This document shows positions 1 through 7,167 of a stretch of DNA of 11,704 nt, piece after piece. This DNA comes from Pseudomonadota bacterium. GTDB taxonomy: Bacteria; Pseudomonadota; Gammaproteobacteria; Acidithiobacillales; Acidithiobacillaceae. The DNA lies in contig JAKAFG010000043.1 in NCBI GenBank assembly GCA_021818125.1, positions 1-11,704 on the forward strand, read 5' to 3'. The notes under the pieces are model-generated. The model was not told where the DNA came from. It saw only the letters and a program-made list of their open reading frames with translations, and ran no database searches. A program made the position numbers and the translations under genes. Within the stretch, counting starts at the first letter, position 1. Every line of letters begins with the position of its first letter.

Positions 1-1314
1 CTGGTGGGCGTGATGTACGTCCTCGACGAGCCCTCCATCGGCCTGCACCAGCGCGACAATGATCGACTCATCGGCACCCTCAAGCATCTGCGCGATCTCG
101 GCAATACCGTCATTGTCGTCGAACACGATGAAGACGCCATCCGCGCCGCCGATTATGTGGTGGACATGGGCCCCGGCGCCGGCACCCACGGCGGCGAAGT
201 CATTGCCCAGGGAACACCCGAGGAAATCCGCGCTAACCCCGACTCGCTGACCGGACGCTATCTGACCGGAGACCTCTGCATCGCGGTCCCCGGCCGGCGG
301 CGCGCCAATGTCAGCCAGCGCTGGCTGGAGGTGCAGGGTGCTACCGGCAACAACCTGAAGGCGGTGGATGCGCGTATCCCCATCGGTCTCTTCACCTGCA
401 TCACCGGGGTCAGCGGTTCCGGTAAATCGACCCTCATCAACGACACCCTCTACCCCGCCTGCGCCCGCGTGCTCATGGGCAGCAGCCAGAGCCCCGCGCC
501 GCATCAGCATTTGCGCGGGCTGGAGGAACTGGACAAGGTCATCGCCATCGACCAGAGCCCCATCGGCCGCACCCCACGCAGCAACCCGGCCACCTACACC
601 GGCCTCTTCACCCCCATCCGCGAGCTGTTCGCCGCCACCGGCGAGGCGCGCACGCGCGGTTACAATCCCGGCCGCTTCAGCTTTAACGTCAAGGGCGGGC
701 GTTGCGAAGCCTGTGAGGGCGACGGCGTGATCCGGGTAGAAATGCACTTTCTGCCGGACATTTATGTGCCCTGCGATATCTGCGGCGGCAAACGCTACAA
801 GCGCGAGACCCTGGACGTGCATTACAAGGGCAAAAACATTCATGAGGTCCTGGAGATGACGGTGGAGGATGCGCGGGCCTTTTTTGACCCCGTCCCCTCC
901 GTCGCCCGCAAATTGCAGACCCTGCTGGATGTGGGCCTGGGTTACCTGCGTCTGGGCCAGTCCGCCACCACCCTCTCCGGCGGCGAAGCACAGCGCGTCA
1001 AGCTCTCCCGGGAACTCTCCCGTCGCGACACCGGGCGGACCCTCTACATCCTTGACGAACCCACCACCGGCCTGCACTTTCATGACATCGCCCTGCTCCT
1101 CGATGTGCTGCAGAAGCTGGCCGACGCGGGCAACACCATCGTCGTTATCGAGCACAATCTGGACGTCATCAAAACGGCAGACTGGGTCATCGACCTCGGC
1201 CCCGAGGGGGGCTCCGGCGGCGGGCAGATCATCGCCACCGGCACACCGGACGAAGTGGCGTACAATCCCCTGTCCCACACCGGGCATTATCTGGCGCGAC
1301 ATCTCAATCGTTGA
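1..1314 (+). CDS. uvrA: Excinuclease ABC subunit A (UvrA), C-terminal half, cut by window start
   Basis: UvrA is the damage-recognition ATPase of nucleotide excision repair; it loads UvrB at DNA lesions in the cytoplasm. The reading frame is open from base 1, so the gene begins upstream; 437 codons remain of a family that is usually about 940 aa. The fragment opens at the Walker B of the first ATPase (VLDEPSIGLHQRD). The second ATPase follows: Walker A GVSGSGKST at 406-432, zinc finger CxxC-x19-CxxC with cysteines at 703, 712, 772 and 781, ABC signature LSGGEAQR at 973-996, Walker B LYILDEPTTGLH at 1042-1077, and the His switch in VVIEHN soon after. No frameshift or missing motif is visible in this part. 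The stop TGA is at 1312-1314. No hairpin follows, so read-through into the next gene, 65 bases on, is plausible. Confidence 0.98.
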   Translation: MVGVMYVLDEPSIGLHQRDNDRLIGTLKHLRDLGNTVIVVEHDEDAIRAADYVVDMGPGAGTHGGEVIAQGTPEEIRANPDSLTGRYLTGDLCIAVPGRRRANVSQRWLEVQGATGNNLKAVDARIPIGLFTCITGVSGSGKSTLINDTLYPACARVLMGSSQSPAPHQHLRGLEELDKVIAIDQSPIGRTPRSNPATYTGLFTPIRELFAATGEARTRGYNPGRFSFNVKGGRCEACEGDGVIRVEMHFLPDIYVPCDICGGKRYKRETLDVHYKGKNIHEVLEMTVEDARAFFDPVPSVARKLQTLLDVGLGYLRLGQSATTLSGGEAQRVKLSRELSRRDTGRTLYILDEPTTGLHFHDIALLLDVLQKLADAGNTIVVIEHNLDVIKTADWVIDLGPEGGSGGGQIIATGTPDEVAYNPLSHTGHYLARHLNR

Positions 1315-1379
1315 GCTTTTTTGCACACCCGCAGCCAATACCGCAAAATAACCGGCAACCATTGACTGGAGTTCACCGC

Positions 1380-1934
1380 ATGCCCGTCCTCCCCGAACGC
1401 CGAGAGCAGATCCGTAGCGCCCACGCGGCACTCATCCTGCAGGTCGTCGCCGCCTGCCAGAATGTCCATCTCCGGGCGCCGCTGGAAGAAAGTCTGCGCG
1501 TCGCCGCCGCCAATGGCTGGGGCGATCTGGTCGCCGTCATCCGCCACATACTGGCCGGGCAGCGTGCGCCGGGTTTGCTGCAGGGACTGGACGAAGAAGA
1601 CGGCACCATCATCGAATCCATCCTCATGGGCCTGCAAAATCCAGAGACCTTGCCCAAAGCCGGAGACCCGGCTGATCCCACCCTCGCCGCGCCCGGTCTG
1701 GCCAGCGTTATCCTCGCCGCCCGCCGCGGTGAGCCGGAAGCCCTCGCCTGGCTGGGCCGTATGGCCGGTCAGATGCAGCGGGCCGGCGGCGATATGGCAC
1801 GCATGGGCGCGGCCCTTGGCCCCCTCTCCCGGGGCCAGTACGACCGCCTCAAACTGGAGCGCGGCATGGGACCCCTCGGGCGTAGCCTGCTCCAGTCCGT
1901 GCTGGACGCCCTGGCTAAAGCTGAACAGCAGTAA
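1380..1934 (+). CDS. Unrecognised conserved-looking protein, 184 aa, mostly helical
   Basis: I do not recognise this family. I chose ATG 1380 because a Shine-Dalgarno-like TGGAG sits at 1367-1371, 8 bases upstream; an in-frame TTG at 1311 would overlap uvrA and has no ribosome site. The product is rich in Ala, Leu, Gly and Arg, has one Cys and two Trp, and shows no signal peptide or membrane segment, so it is probably cytoplasmic. Long stretches look amphipathic-helical (about residues 5-60 and 95-184). The middle (about 60-90) carries an acidic DEEDGTIIESIL segment and a Pro-rich linker. Codon use looks like its neighbours (strong GC in third positions) and supports real coding. It lies between uvrA and the thioredoxin-like gene on the same strand. 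A weak hairpin follows at 1955-1967. Confidence 0.8.
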   Translation: MPVLPERREQIRSAHAALILQVVAACQNVHLRAPLEESLRVAAANGWGDLVAVIRHILAGQRAPGLLQGLDEEDGTIIESILMGLQNPETLPKAGDPADPTLAAPGLASVILAARRGEPEALAWLGRMAGQMQRAGGDMARMGAALGPLSRGQYDRLKLERGMGPLGRSLLQSVLDALAKAEQQ

Positions 1935-1954
1935 CCGCCCCGGAAGCCAGCCGC

Positions 1955-1975
1955 GCCTTGAAAAGGCCCCATTTT
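1955..1975 (+). terminator. Weak hairpin with short T run after the 184-aa gene
   Basis: GCCTT and AAGGC form a 5-bp stem with a GAA loop (1955-1967), followed by CCCATTTT. The stem is short and the T run is four bases and offset, so this is at best a weak intrinsic terminator. A TTGACC at 1974-1979 could be a -35 box for the next gene, but no convincing -10 lies 16-18 bases further on. Confidence 0.25.
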
Positions 1976-2045
1976 GACCATACCTGAAACGGTAAATAAA
2001 GGCAGTGCAGTCTATCCTCTTCTTCACCTCTTCTCAGGAGTTCGT

Positions 2046-2915
2046 ATGGCAGTCAGTGGACACGTTCTCGAAGTGAATCTCGGTAATTTTCAGGAAGCCG
2101 TCGTAGGGTTATCCCGGAAGGTGCTGGTACTGGTCGATTTCTGGGCACCCTGGTGCGCACCCTGCCGCGCTCTGGGTCCGGTCCTCGAAAAACTGGCGGC
2201 GGAGATGGACGGCGCCTTCGTGCTCGCCAAGGTCAACTCTGACGAGAACGCCGACCTGTCGCGCCAGTATCAGGTACGCGGCATCCCGGCCGTCAAGGCC
2301 TTCAAGGATGGCAAAGTCGTCGATGAATTTACCGGGGCGCTTCCCGAATCCGCCGTGCGTCAGTTCATCAAGAAAAACCTGCCTTTGCCGGGTGACGATC
2401 TTCGCGTGCAGGCCCTTGACGCCATTGCCCAGGGCAAGGCCGCAGAGGCCGAACAATTGCTGGAACAAGCCATCGGCCTCAACCCCAGGAACGATCCTGC
2501 ACGCCTGGCACTGGCACACTTAGCCATCCAGCAGGGCCGCCATGCCGACGCCCAGGCCCAGATCGGCGCCATGTCCCCCACCTTCCAGATGGAAACAGAG
2601 GTCGAGGGGCTGAAAGCGTTACTCGAATTCACCGAGACGGCCCGCAGCACGCCACCCATGCCCGAACTGGAAGCCACCATCGCCAGTGAAAAGGGCGATC
2701 TCCGTGCGCAGGCCATGTATCAGCGGTCTTTACTTCTGCTCTTGCAAGGACGGGAAGAAGCGGCCCTGGACCAACTCATCGAGATGGTGGAACGCCACAA
2801 AAACTATCAGGACGGCCTGGCCCGCAAAACCATATTGAAGATATTCGCTTTGCAGGGTAATCAGGGGCCTCTGGTGGAACGCTACCGATCCCGCCTGTCC
2901 CGCGCTTTGCACTGA
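2046..2915 (+). CDS. cnoX: CnoX/YbbN-type thioredoxin with C-terminal TPR domain, redox-active CxxC
   Basis: The 289-aa product joins an N-terminal thioredoxin fold (about residues 5-112) to a helical TPR-like region (about 117-289). This is the architecture and length of CnoX (YbbN, 284 aa in E. coli), a holdase chaperone that protects substrates under oxidative stress and passes them to GroEL and DnaK. The active site WCAPC has Cys37 and Cys40, and cis-Pro81 is in RGIPAVKAF. E. coli CnoX has SQHC at this site and is not a disulfide reductase, while CnoX of Caulobacter keeps an active CxxC; this protein resembles the latter. ATG 2046 is preceded by CAGGAG at 2035-2040, and the thioredoxin fold begins right after it; the upstream in-frame extension from 1974 has no ribosome site. 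There is no signal peptide, so it is cytoplasmic. The family match is firm; the chaperone role is inferred. Confidence 0.88.
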   Translation: MAVSGHVLEVNLGNFQEAVVGLSRKVLVLVDFWAPWCAPCRALGPVLEKLAAEMDGAFVLAKVNSDENADLSRQYQVRGIPAVKAFKDGKVVDEFTGALPESAVRQFIKKNLPLPGDDLRVQALDAIAQGKAAEAEQLLEQAIGLNPRNDPARLALAHLAIQQGRHADAQAQIGAMSPTFQMETEVEGLKALLEFTETARSTPPMPELEATIASEKGDLRAQAMYQRSLLLLLQGREEAALDQLIEMVERHKNYQDGLARKTILKIFALQGNQGPLVERYRSRLSRALH

Positions 2916-2977
2916 GGGCGTTGCTATCCGCCGCCGTCTCTCATTGAGGTTTATGTGTTATGTTGTAATGGTTGGCT

Positions 2978-3006
2978 GGAACTCCCGGCCTTTTCCCAGA
3001 GTCCAA
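2978..3006 (+). promoter_or_regulatory. Candidate sigma-E (RpoE) promoter of the Do-family protease gene
   Basis: GGAACTC at 2978-2984 and GTCCAA at 3001-3006 are separated by 16 bases. The E. coli sigma-E consensus is GGAACTT, 15-16 bases, then GTCTAA, so this differs at one base in each box. Transcription would start near 3012, leaving a leader of about 40 bases before ATG 3053. E. coli degP itself is a sigma-E regulon member, so position and downstream function agree. Not proven; it rests on the match alone. Confidence 0.55.
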
Positions 3007-3052
3007 CCCAGGACGTACCGAGCTGCAAGACAAAATCCCGAAGGAGAGTCCT

Positions 3053-4570
3053 ATGGCGAATAATCGCCCGAATTCGATGTTGAAGCACCCTAGACTGGTA
3101 GTCACTGCCGTCGTAGCGGCATGTTTTGGTTTTTCACTGGGTGCGACGGAGTGGGCACAGGCCGATGCGCCTACCTCGCCCGCCTTGTCCATCGCCACCA
3201 ATACGGCCCCCCAGCAGGCGCTGGTCGCGCTGCCGGATTTCACCCCGATTATCGACCGTTACGGCCCGGCGGTAGTGAATATCAGCAGCACCACGAATAA
3301 GGTCATTCACCAGCAGACCAACCCTTTTCCGCCAAACTCGCCTTTCTATCAGTTTTTTCATCACTTCATGGCTCCCGGACAAAACGGTTCAGGCCCCCAG
3401 CAACATGAAAAAATTCAATCTCTTGGATCTGGCTTCATCATCAGTCCCGACGGCTATATCGTCACCGCCGGTCATGTCGTCCGCGGCGCTAACCATATCG
3501 TCGTTACCCTCACCACCCACCATGCCTATCCGGCCAAGCTGATCGGTCTCTCGGTGCGTTACGATACGGCACTGCTCAAAATCGACGCCAAGGACCTGCC
3601 CACCGTGCCCATCGGCAACTCCGACGATCTGAAGGTTGGCCAATGGCTGCTCGCCGTCGGCGCGCCTTTCGGCTTCTATAACACCGTGACTCAGGGCGTG
3701 GTCAGCGCCATGAACCGTCCGCTGCCCGATGATGAATACATCCCCTTCATTCAGAGCGACGTACCCATCAATCCCGGCAACTCCGGCGGACCGCTCTTCA
3801 ACATGAAGGGCCAAGTGATTGGCATCAACGATCAGATTTACACCAACAGCGGCGGCTACATGGGTCTGTCCTTCTCGATTCCCATCAATACCGTGATGCG
3901 GGTGGTGCAGGACTTCAAGGACCACAAAGCGATCCAGTTCGGCTATCTGGGCGTCGAAGTGCAGGATGTCACGCCGCCAATGGCGCAAGCACTGCACCTC
4001 AAAGAACCAGTGGGTGCACTCGTCGCCTCCGTCATGCCGGGTAGCCCGGCCGCCAAGGCAGGCATCAAGCCCGGTGACGTCATCGTCACCTATGACAACA
4101 AGCCGGTGTACAATGTCGGACAGTTACCGCCTATGGTTGGTAATACCCTGCCGGGCACGCAGGCCAAGGTCGGCATCCTCCACCGCGGAGAAGCGGAAAC
4201 CAAAGATGTCCTGATTACCGCCCTACCCAAAAACATGGAAGGGCCTTCCGGCAGCCAGGAACCCTCCACGGCTGCCAAAGTAGGCAAAGTCTCCCGTATG
4301 GGCATCCATGTCCAGTCGCTGACCCCCAACATTGAGAAGCGGCTGGACGTGCATCATGGTGTCGTGGTGGTCGGCGTTAGTGAAGGCGCGGCAGCGGAAG
4401 CCGGAATCATGCCCGGCATGATCATCCAGCAGATTGATCAGCAGGACGTCAACAGCCCCACCCAGTTGGAGCACATTGTCGCCGCACTGCCCGCTGACCA
4501 GCCTATCCCGTTGCTGGTGCGGCAGGGCAAAGCCAGCATCTACGTGGTGGTAACGCTGCCTAAGAAGTAG
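3053..4570 (+). CDS. Periplasmic serine endoprotease, Do family (DegP/DegQ/MucD-like)
   Basis: The 505-aa protein is an HtrA-type protease-chaperone that degrades or holds misfolded envelope proteins. A Sec signal peptide is clear: a basic start with KHPR, a hydrophobic core at about residues 15-32, and a likely cut after WAQA (residue 37). The trypsin-like domain has a complete catalytic triad: His141 in TAGHVV, Asp171 in YDTALLKI, Ser244 in NPGNSGGPLF. Two PDZ domains follow at about 298-390 and 416-500, as in DegP and DegQ. The segment at 85-120, in the place of the LA loop, is rich in Pro, His, Gln and Phe. ATG 3053 is chosen because AAGGAG at 3041-3046 precedes it; starts further upstream would run through the promoter. 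It is probably transcribed alone from the sigma-E-like promoter and converges on xerD. I cannot decide between DegP, DegQ and MucD from sequence, so no symbol is given. Confidence 0.95.
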   Translation: MANNRPNSMLKHPRLVVTAVVAACFGFSLGATEWAQADAPTSPALSIATNTAPQQALVALPDFTPIIDRYGPAVVNISSTTNKVIHQQTNPFPPNSPFYQFFHHFMAPGQNGSGPQQHEKIQSLGSGFIISPDGYIVTAGHVVRGANHIVVTLTTHHAYPAKLIGLSVRYDTALLKIDAKDLPTVPIGNSDDLKVGQWLLAVGAPFGFYNTVTQGVVSAMNRPLPDDEYIPFIQSDVPINPGNSGGPLFNMKGQVIGINDQIYTNSGGYMGLSFSIPINTVMRVVQDFKDHKAIQFGYLGVEVQDVTPPMAQALHLKEPVGALVASVMPGSPAAKAGIKPGDVIVTYDNKPVYNVGQLPPMVGNTLPGTQAKVGILHRGEAETKDVLITALPKNMEGPSGSQEPSTAAKVGKVSRMGIHVQSLTPNIEKRLDVHHGVVVVGVSEGAAAEAGIMPGMIIQQIDQQDVNSPTQLEHIVAALPADQPIPLLVRQGKASIYVVVTLPKK

Positions 4571-4586
4571 ACGCGCAACAATACAG

Positions 4587-4608
4587 GCATCACCCGCGCG
4601 GGTGATGC
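4587..4608. terminator. Perfect 22-bp palindrome between convergent protease gene and xerD
   Basis: GCATCACCC and GGGTGATGC flank a GCGC centre, so the whole 22 bases equal their own reverse complement. It begins 16 bases after the protease stop and contains the last codons and stop (4590-4592) of xerD. A transcript from either strand can form a 9-bp GC-rich stem. Neither side has a real U run, so it may be a weak or Rho-aided bidirectional terminator, or a 3'-end stabiliser. Confidence 0.5.
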
Positions 4609-5498
4609 TTCTGATGTAATTCCTTCAAACGCGCCTGCGCCACATGGGTATAAATCTCCGTGGTGGAGAGATTCGCGTGGCCAAGCATCAACTGCACACT
4701 GCGCAGGTCCGCGCCGTGATTCAGCAAATGGGTGGCAAAGGCATGACGCAGACTGTGGGGAGAGACGATCTGGGTGATCCCCGCGACATGGGCGTAATGC
4801 TCAATGTTTTGCCAGAAACGCTGCCTGGTCATGGCGGCTCCGCGTCCTGTCACGAAAACGGCGGCACTGATGCGTTCACCCAATATCTGCGGACGACCGC
4901 TTTGCAGATACTGCGCCATGCGTCCGGCGGCCATTTCTCCCATGGGCACCAGACGTTCCTTGCGACCCTTGCCAAAGACCACCACCAGACCGGCGCTGAG
5001 GTCCACCTGGCGCGTCTCCAGACTCACCAGCTCCGACACCCGCAAACCGCAGGCGTACATCAACTCCAGCATGGCTGCATCGCGCAGTCCCAGAGGACGA
5101 GTGCAATCAGGGGCGGCGAGCAGGGCCTCTGTCTCGGTTTCACTGAGGACATGGGGCAGCGCCCGGCCGAGGCGGGGACTTTGCAGATTACGGCTGGGAT
5201 CACGAGGCACCCAGCCCTCCCGCTCCGCATGACCGTAGAAGCGGCGCACGCTGGAGAGCAGGCGGGCCACGGAGCGCAGAGCCGCTCCTGACTGTAGCTT
5301 CTGTCCCAGTATACGCGCCAGAGCACCTTCATCGGCTGTGGTCAGGGTCAGCCCTTGCGCCGCGAGGGCGACCGCCACCTGCAACAGATCCTGACGATAA
5401 GCCGTCAGGGTATTTTCACCGAGGTTTTTTTCCAGCCACAGGGCGTCGAGAAAGGCATCTATCTGCTGACGCTCAGCAGGCGCAGCGGCTGTAGTCAT
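4590..5498 (-). CDS. xerD: Site-specific tyrosine recombinase XerD
   Basis: XerD works with XerC at the chromosomal dif site, activated by FtsK, to resolve chromosome dimers at division. The 302-aa length fits (298 in E. coli). The N-terminal SAM-like core-binding domain (about 10-95) starts with LDALWLEKNLGENT, close to E. coli XerD and unlike XerC. The catalytic domain has every key residue: Arg153 in GLRVSEL, Lys177 in FGKGRKERLVP, His248 and Arg251 in SPHSLRH, His274 in LMLGH, and nucleophile Tyr283 in EIYTHV. It is the last gene of the minus-strand run, 46 bases after the 410-aa gene. No good ribosome site precedes ATG 5498, so it may depend on translation of the upstream gene. The C-terminal codons lie within the convergent palindrome. 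It is a housekeeping recombinase, with no sign of a phage or integron integrase. Confidence 0.95.
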   Translation of the reverse strand: MTTAAAPAERQQIDAFLDALWLEKNLGENTLTAYRQDLLQVAVALAAQGLTLTTADEGALARILGQKLQSGAALRSVARLLSSVRRFYGHAEREGWVPRDPSRNLQSPRLGRALPHVLSETETEALLAAPDCTRPLGLRDAAMLELMYACGLRVSELVSLETRQVDLSAGLVVVFGKGRKERLVPMGEMAAGRMAQYLQSGRPQILGERISAAVFVTGRGAAMTRQRFWQNIEHYAHVAGITQIVSPHSLRHAFATHLLNHGADLRSVQLMLGHANLSTTEIYTHVAQARLKELHQKHHPRG

Positions 5499-5544
5499 CG
5501 AATCGCCCGGTTGTGGTAAAACAGCGCGTCAGAGCGCCAGCGGG

Positions 5545-6777
5545 TCAGTCCAGAAACTGGCGTGTAACTACCAGAGGATGAATCCATGCCAACGGTCCTC
5601 CCGTCAAGGATCCGGCGCGCTGCGCGGTGCGCCACAGGGACCAGAAGCCTGCCGGTCCACCCTGTGCCACACCGCGCTCGGCCACCTGTAACCACCACTG
5701 CGGGCCAGAGCCGGACGCCGCGGCATACAAGGCCCCCTGCCAACTGAATGGCGCAGGCACCGGCTCCAGTGCTGCCCGCTCACGATAAGCGGCCAGCGTA
5801 CTGAAGTCCGGCCAGTCTTCCTGACGCTTCCATCCGGCAAAGCCAAAAGTGGTAGCCGCAGCACTGAACAACACTTTCCGCGCCTGCCGCAAACTCCGGT
5901 GGGGTAATGCCAACAAACTGCCGAGCCAGACATAGAGGCGAATCAGCGGCAGGGGATCCTTGTCGCCACCGCCCTCAATGATCATCAGGGTAACGGTCAG
6001 GAAGAGCTGACGGATGGCATCCAGAGGCTGGTCGCCGAGGGCGCGGATACGCCCCATGAAGGCAGGCAGATCGCGATCCCGCAGGGCATGGAGCAGCGGT
6101 TTATCTATGGCCGGATCGCGGCTGGCGCGCCCCTCTGGAACCACCACAGCCACCCCGGCTGGCAGTTGCCAGTGACTCTGCAAAAGCGCCATCGCCCCCA
6201 GCGAAAAAGGTCGGGCAGGAAGATCGGCGGCAGCATCATGCCACTGTCCGTAGAGTATGGTACGCAGACCCTGGGCGTGGTTATCATCGGCCAGACGCTG
6301 GGCCAGACGGTTGAGGACAATCCGCCGGGCGTTATCGTCCTCCGCCATACTGAACAGCAGCGGCGCCAGCGTCTCCAGATCACCGTCTTCAATAGCCTTG
6401 GCGAAGGTGTCCGCCTCCATGTCCAAAGGCATGGGGTTGGCGGCCTCGGACCTCAGCGCAGCGGGCAGCATGGCTGCTGGCTTCACCAGCGATGCCTCCT
6501 GCACCTGTAAGGCAGTCGCCAACAGCGCTGGGGGCAAAGACTCCGCATCAGCGAGGAGCGCCAGGGTGTCCGCCACAATCTGCAGTGCCTGCGCATCTGC
6601 GGCGGCGGCCCACCAGTGCGGCAACAAACTCTGCTGCCAGGCAGCGCGCAAGACCAAGCGCTGAGCGGAATCGGCCCAGAGGATTTCCCGCTCAGGTACA
6701 GAAGCAGAACGCCAGTGTTCGAGGATCTCCCGCGAACCCGGCGTCAGCCCCCCCTCATCCAACCCGAACCCGGCCAT
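5545..6777 (-). CDS. Unrecognised protein, 410 aa, Trp-rich and Cys-free
   Basis: I do not recognise this family. The product contains 16 Trp (about 4%, including two WW pairs) and no Cys. It is rich in Ala and Leu and has no signal peptide or clear membrane segment. Much of it looks like helical-repeat material. There is an acidic stretch around residues 120-150 (MEADTFAKAIEDGDLETL) and a Gly/Asp hinge (EGGGDKDPLP) near residue 275. ATG 6777 is the only plausible start: the same frame runs back to the rplS stop (6802-6804), and only a CTG lies between. No Shine-Dalgarno is seen, so translation is probably coupled to rplS, 24 bases upstream. Third-position GC and lack of disruption support real coding. 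Its place between rplS and xerD suggests it travels with the ribosomal-protein operon, but the sequence gives no function. Confidence 0.8.
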   Translation of the reverse strand: MAGFGLDEGGLTPGSREILEHWRSASVPEREILWADSAQRLVLRAAWQQSLLPHWWAAAADAQALQIVADTLALLADAESLPPALLATALQVQEASLVKPAAMLPAALRSEAANPMPLDMEADTFAKAIEDGDLETLAPLLFSMAEDDNARRIVLNRLAQRLADDNHAQGLRTILYGQWHDAAADLPARPFSLGAMALLQSHWQLPAGVAVVVPEGRASRDPAIDKPLLHALRDRDLPAFMGRIRALGDQPLDAIRQLFLTVTLMIIEGGGDKDPLPLIRLYVWLGSLLALPHRSLRQARKVLFSAAATTFGFAGWKRQEDWPDFSTLAAYRERAALEPVPAPFSWQGALYAAASGSGPQWWLQVAERGVAQGGPAGFWSLWRTAQRAGSLTGGPLAWIHPLVVTRQFLD

Positions 6778-6801
6778 GGCCGAGTGCCGCGTCAGGCTGC
6801 A

Positions 6802-7146
6802 TCAGCCCAGCTTTTCTTTGATGCGCGCGGCCTTACCGGAGAGGTCACGCAGGTAGTAGAGCTTGGCGCGGCGCACATCACCACGACGCTTCACTTCTAC
6901 CTTGGTCACCAGCGGCGAATAGGAGGGGAAAACGCGCTCCACCCCTTCACCGTTGGAGATTTTGCGGACCGTGAAAGCAGAGTGCAGGCCACGATTACGG
7001 CGGGCAATGCAAATACCTTCAAAAATCTGGATGCGCTCGCGGTCGCCTTCCTTCACTTTTACGTGAACAGCAACCGTATCACCCGCACCAAAAGCCGGCA
7101 GTTCCGACTTCATTTGTTCCTGATTAATTTCGTCAATGATGTTCAT
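6802..7146 (-). CDS. rplS: 50S ribosomal protein L19
   Basis: L19 is a large-subunit protein at the 30S-50S interface. The 114-aa product has the usual length (115 in E. coli) and near-identical family blocks: RNRGLHSAFTVRKIS, GEGVERVFPSYSP, VKRRGDVRRAKLYYLRD and GKAARIKEKL. ATG 7146 is chosen over the in-frame TTG at 7152, because AAGGAG at 7153-7158 would touch the TTG but sits 6 bases from the ATG. It follows trmD by 21 bases and is the fourth gene of the S16 operon (rpsP-rimM-trmD-rplS). Confidence 0.98.
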   Translation of the reverse strand: MNIIDEINQEQMKSELPAFGAGDTVAVHVKVKEGDRERIQIFEGICIARRNRGLHSAFTVRKISNGEGVERVFPSYSPLVTKVEVKRRGDVRRAKLYYLRDLSGKAARIKEKLG

Positions 7147-7152
7147 GCCCAA

Positions 7153-7158
7153 CTCCTT
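7153..7158 (-). promoter_or_regulatory. Ribosome binding site of rplS (fixes its start)
   Basis: The minus strand reads AAGGAG here, a full Shine-Dalgarno core, 6 bases before ATG 7146. The in-frame TTG at 7152 directly abuts it and so cannot be the start. A strong own site also suits the known need for far more L19 than TrmD from the shared transcript. Confidence 0.85.
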
Positions 7159-7167
7159 AGCCTAGTA

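Noticed and set aside
1287..2027. Minus-strand open frame of 246 codons over the 184-aa gene
   Set aside because: The plus frame has the better ribosome site, a normal start and plausible composition. The minus frame crosses the uvrA end and has no supporting signal. As the plus gene is itself unknown, this is the least certain rejection.
2944..2969. TTGAGG and TGTAAT as a sigma-70 promoter for the protease gene
   Set aside because: The spacing is only 14 bases and the boxes are weak, while the sigma-E-like pair just downstream fits better.
3389..3997. Minus-strand open frame of 202 codons opposite the Do-family protease
   Set aside because: It is a mirror frame of the catalytic domain with no ribosome site or recognisable motif.
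4590..5498. Tyrosine recombinase as a sign of a prophage or integrative element
   Set aside because: The residues and N-terminus fit chromosomal XerD, and no attachment site, excisionase or phage gene is nearby.
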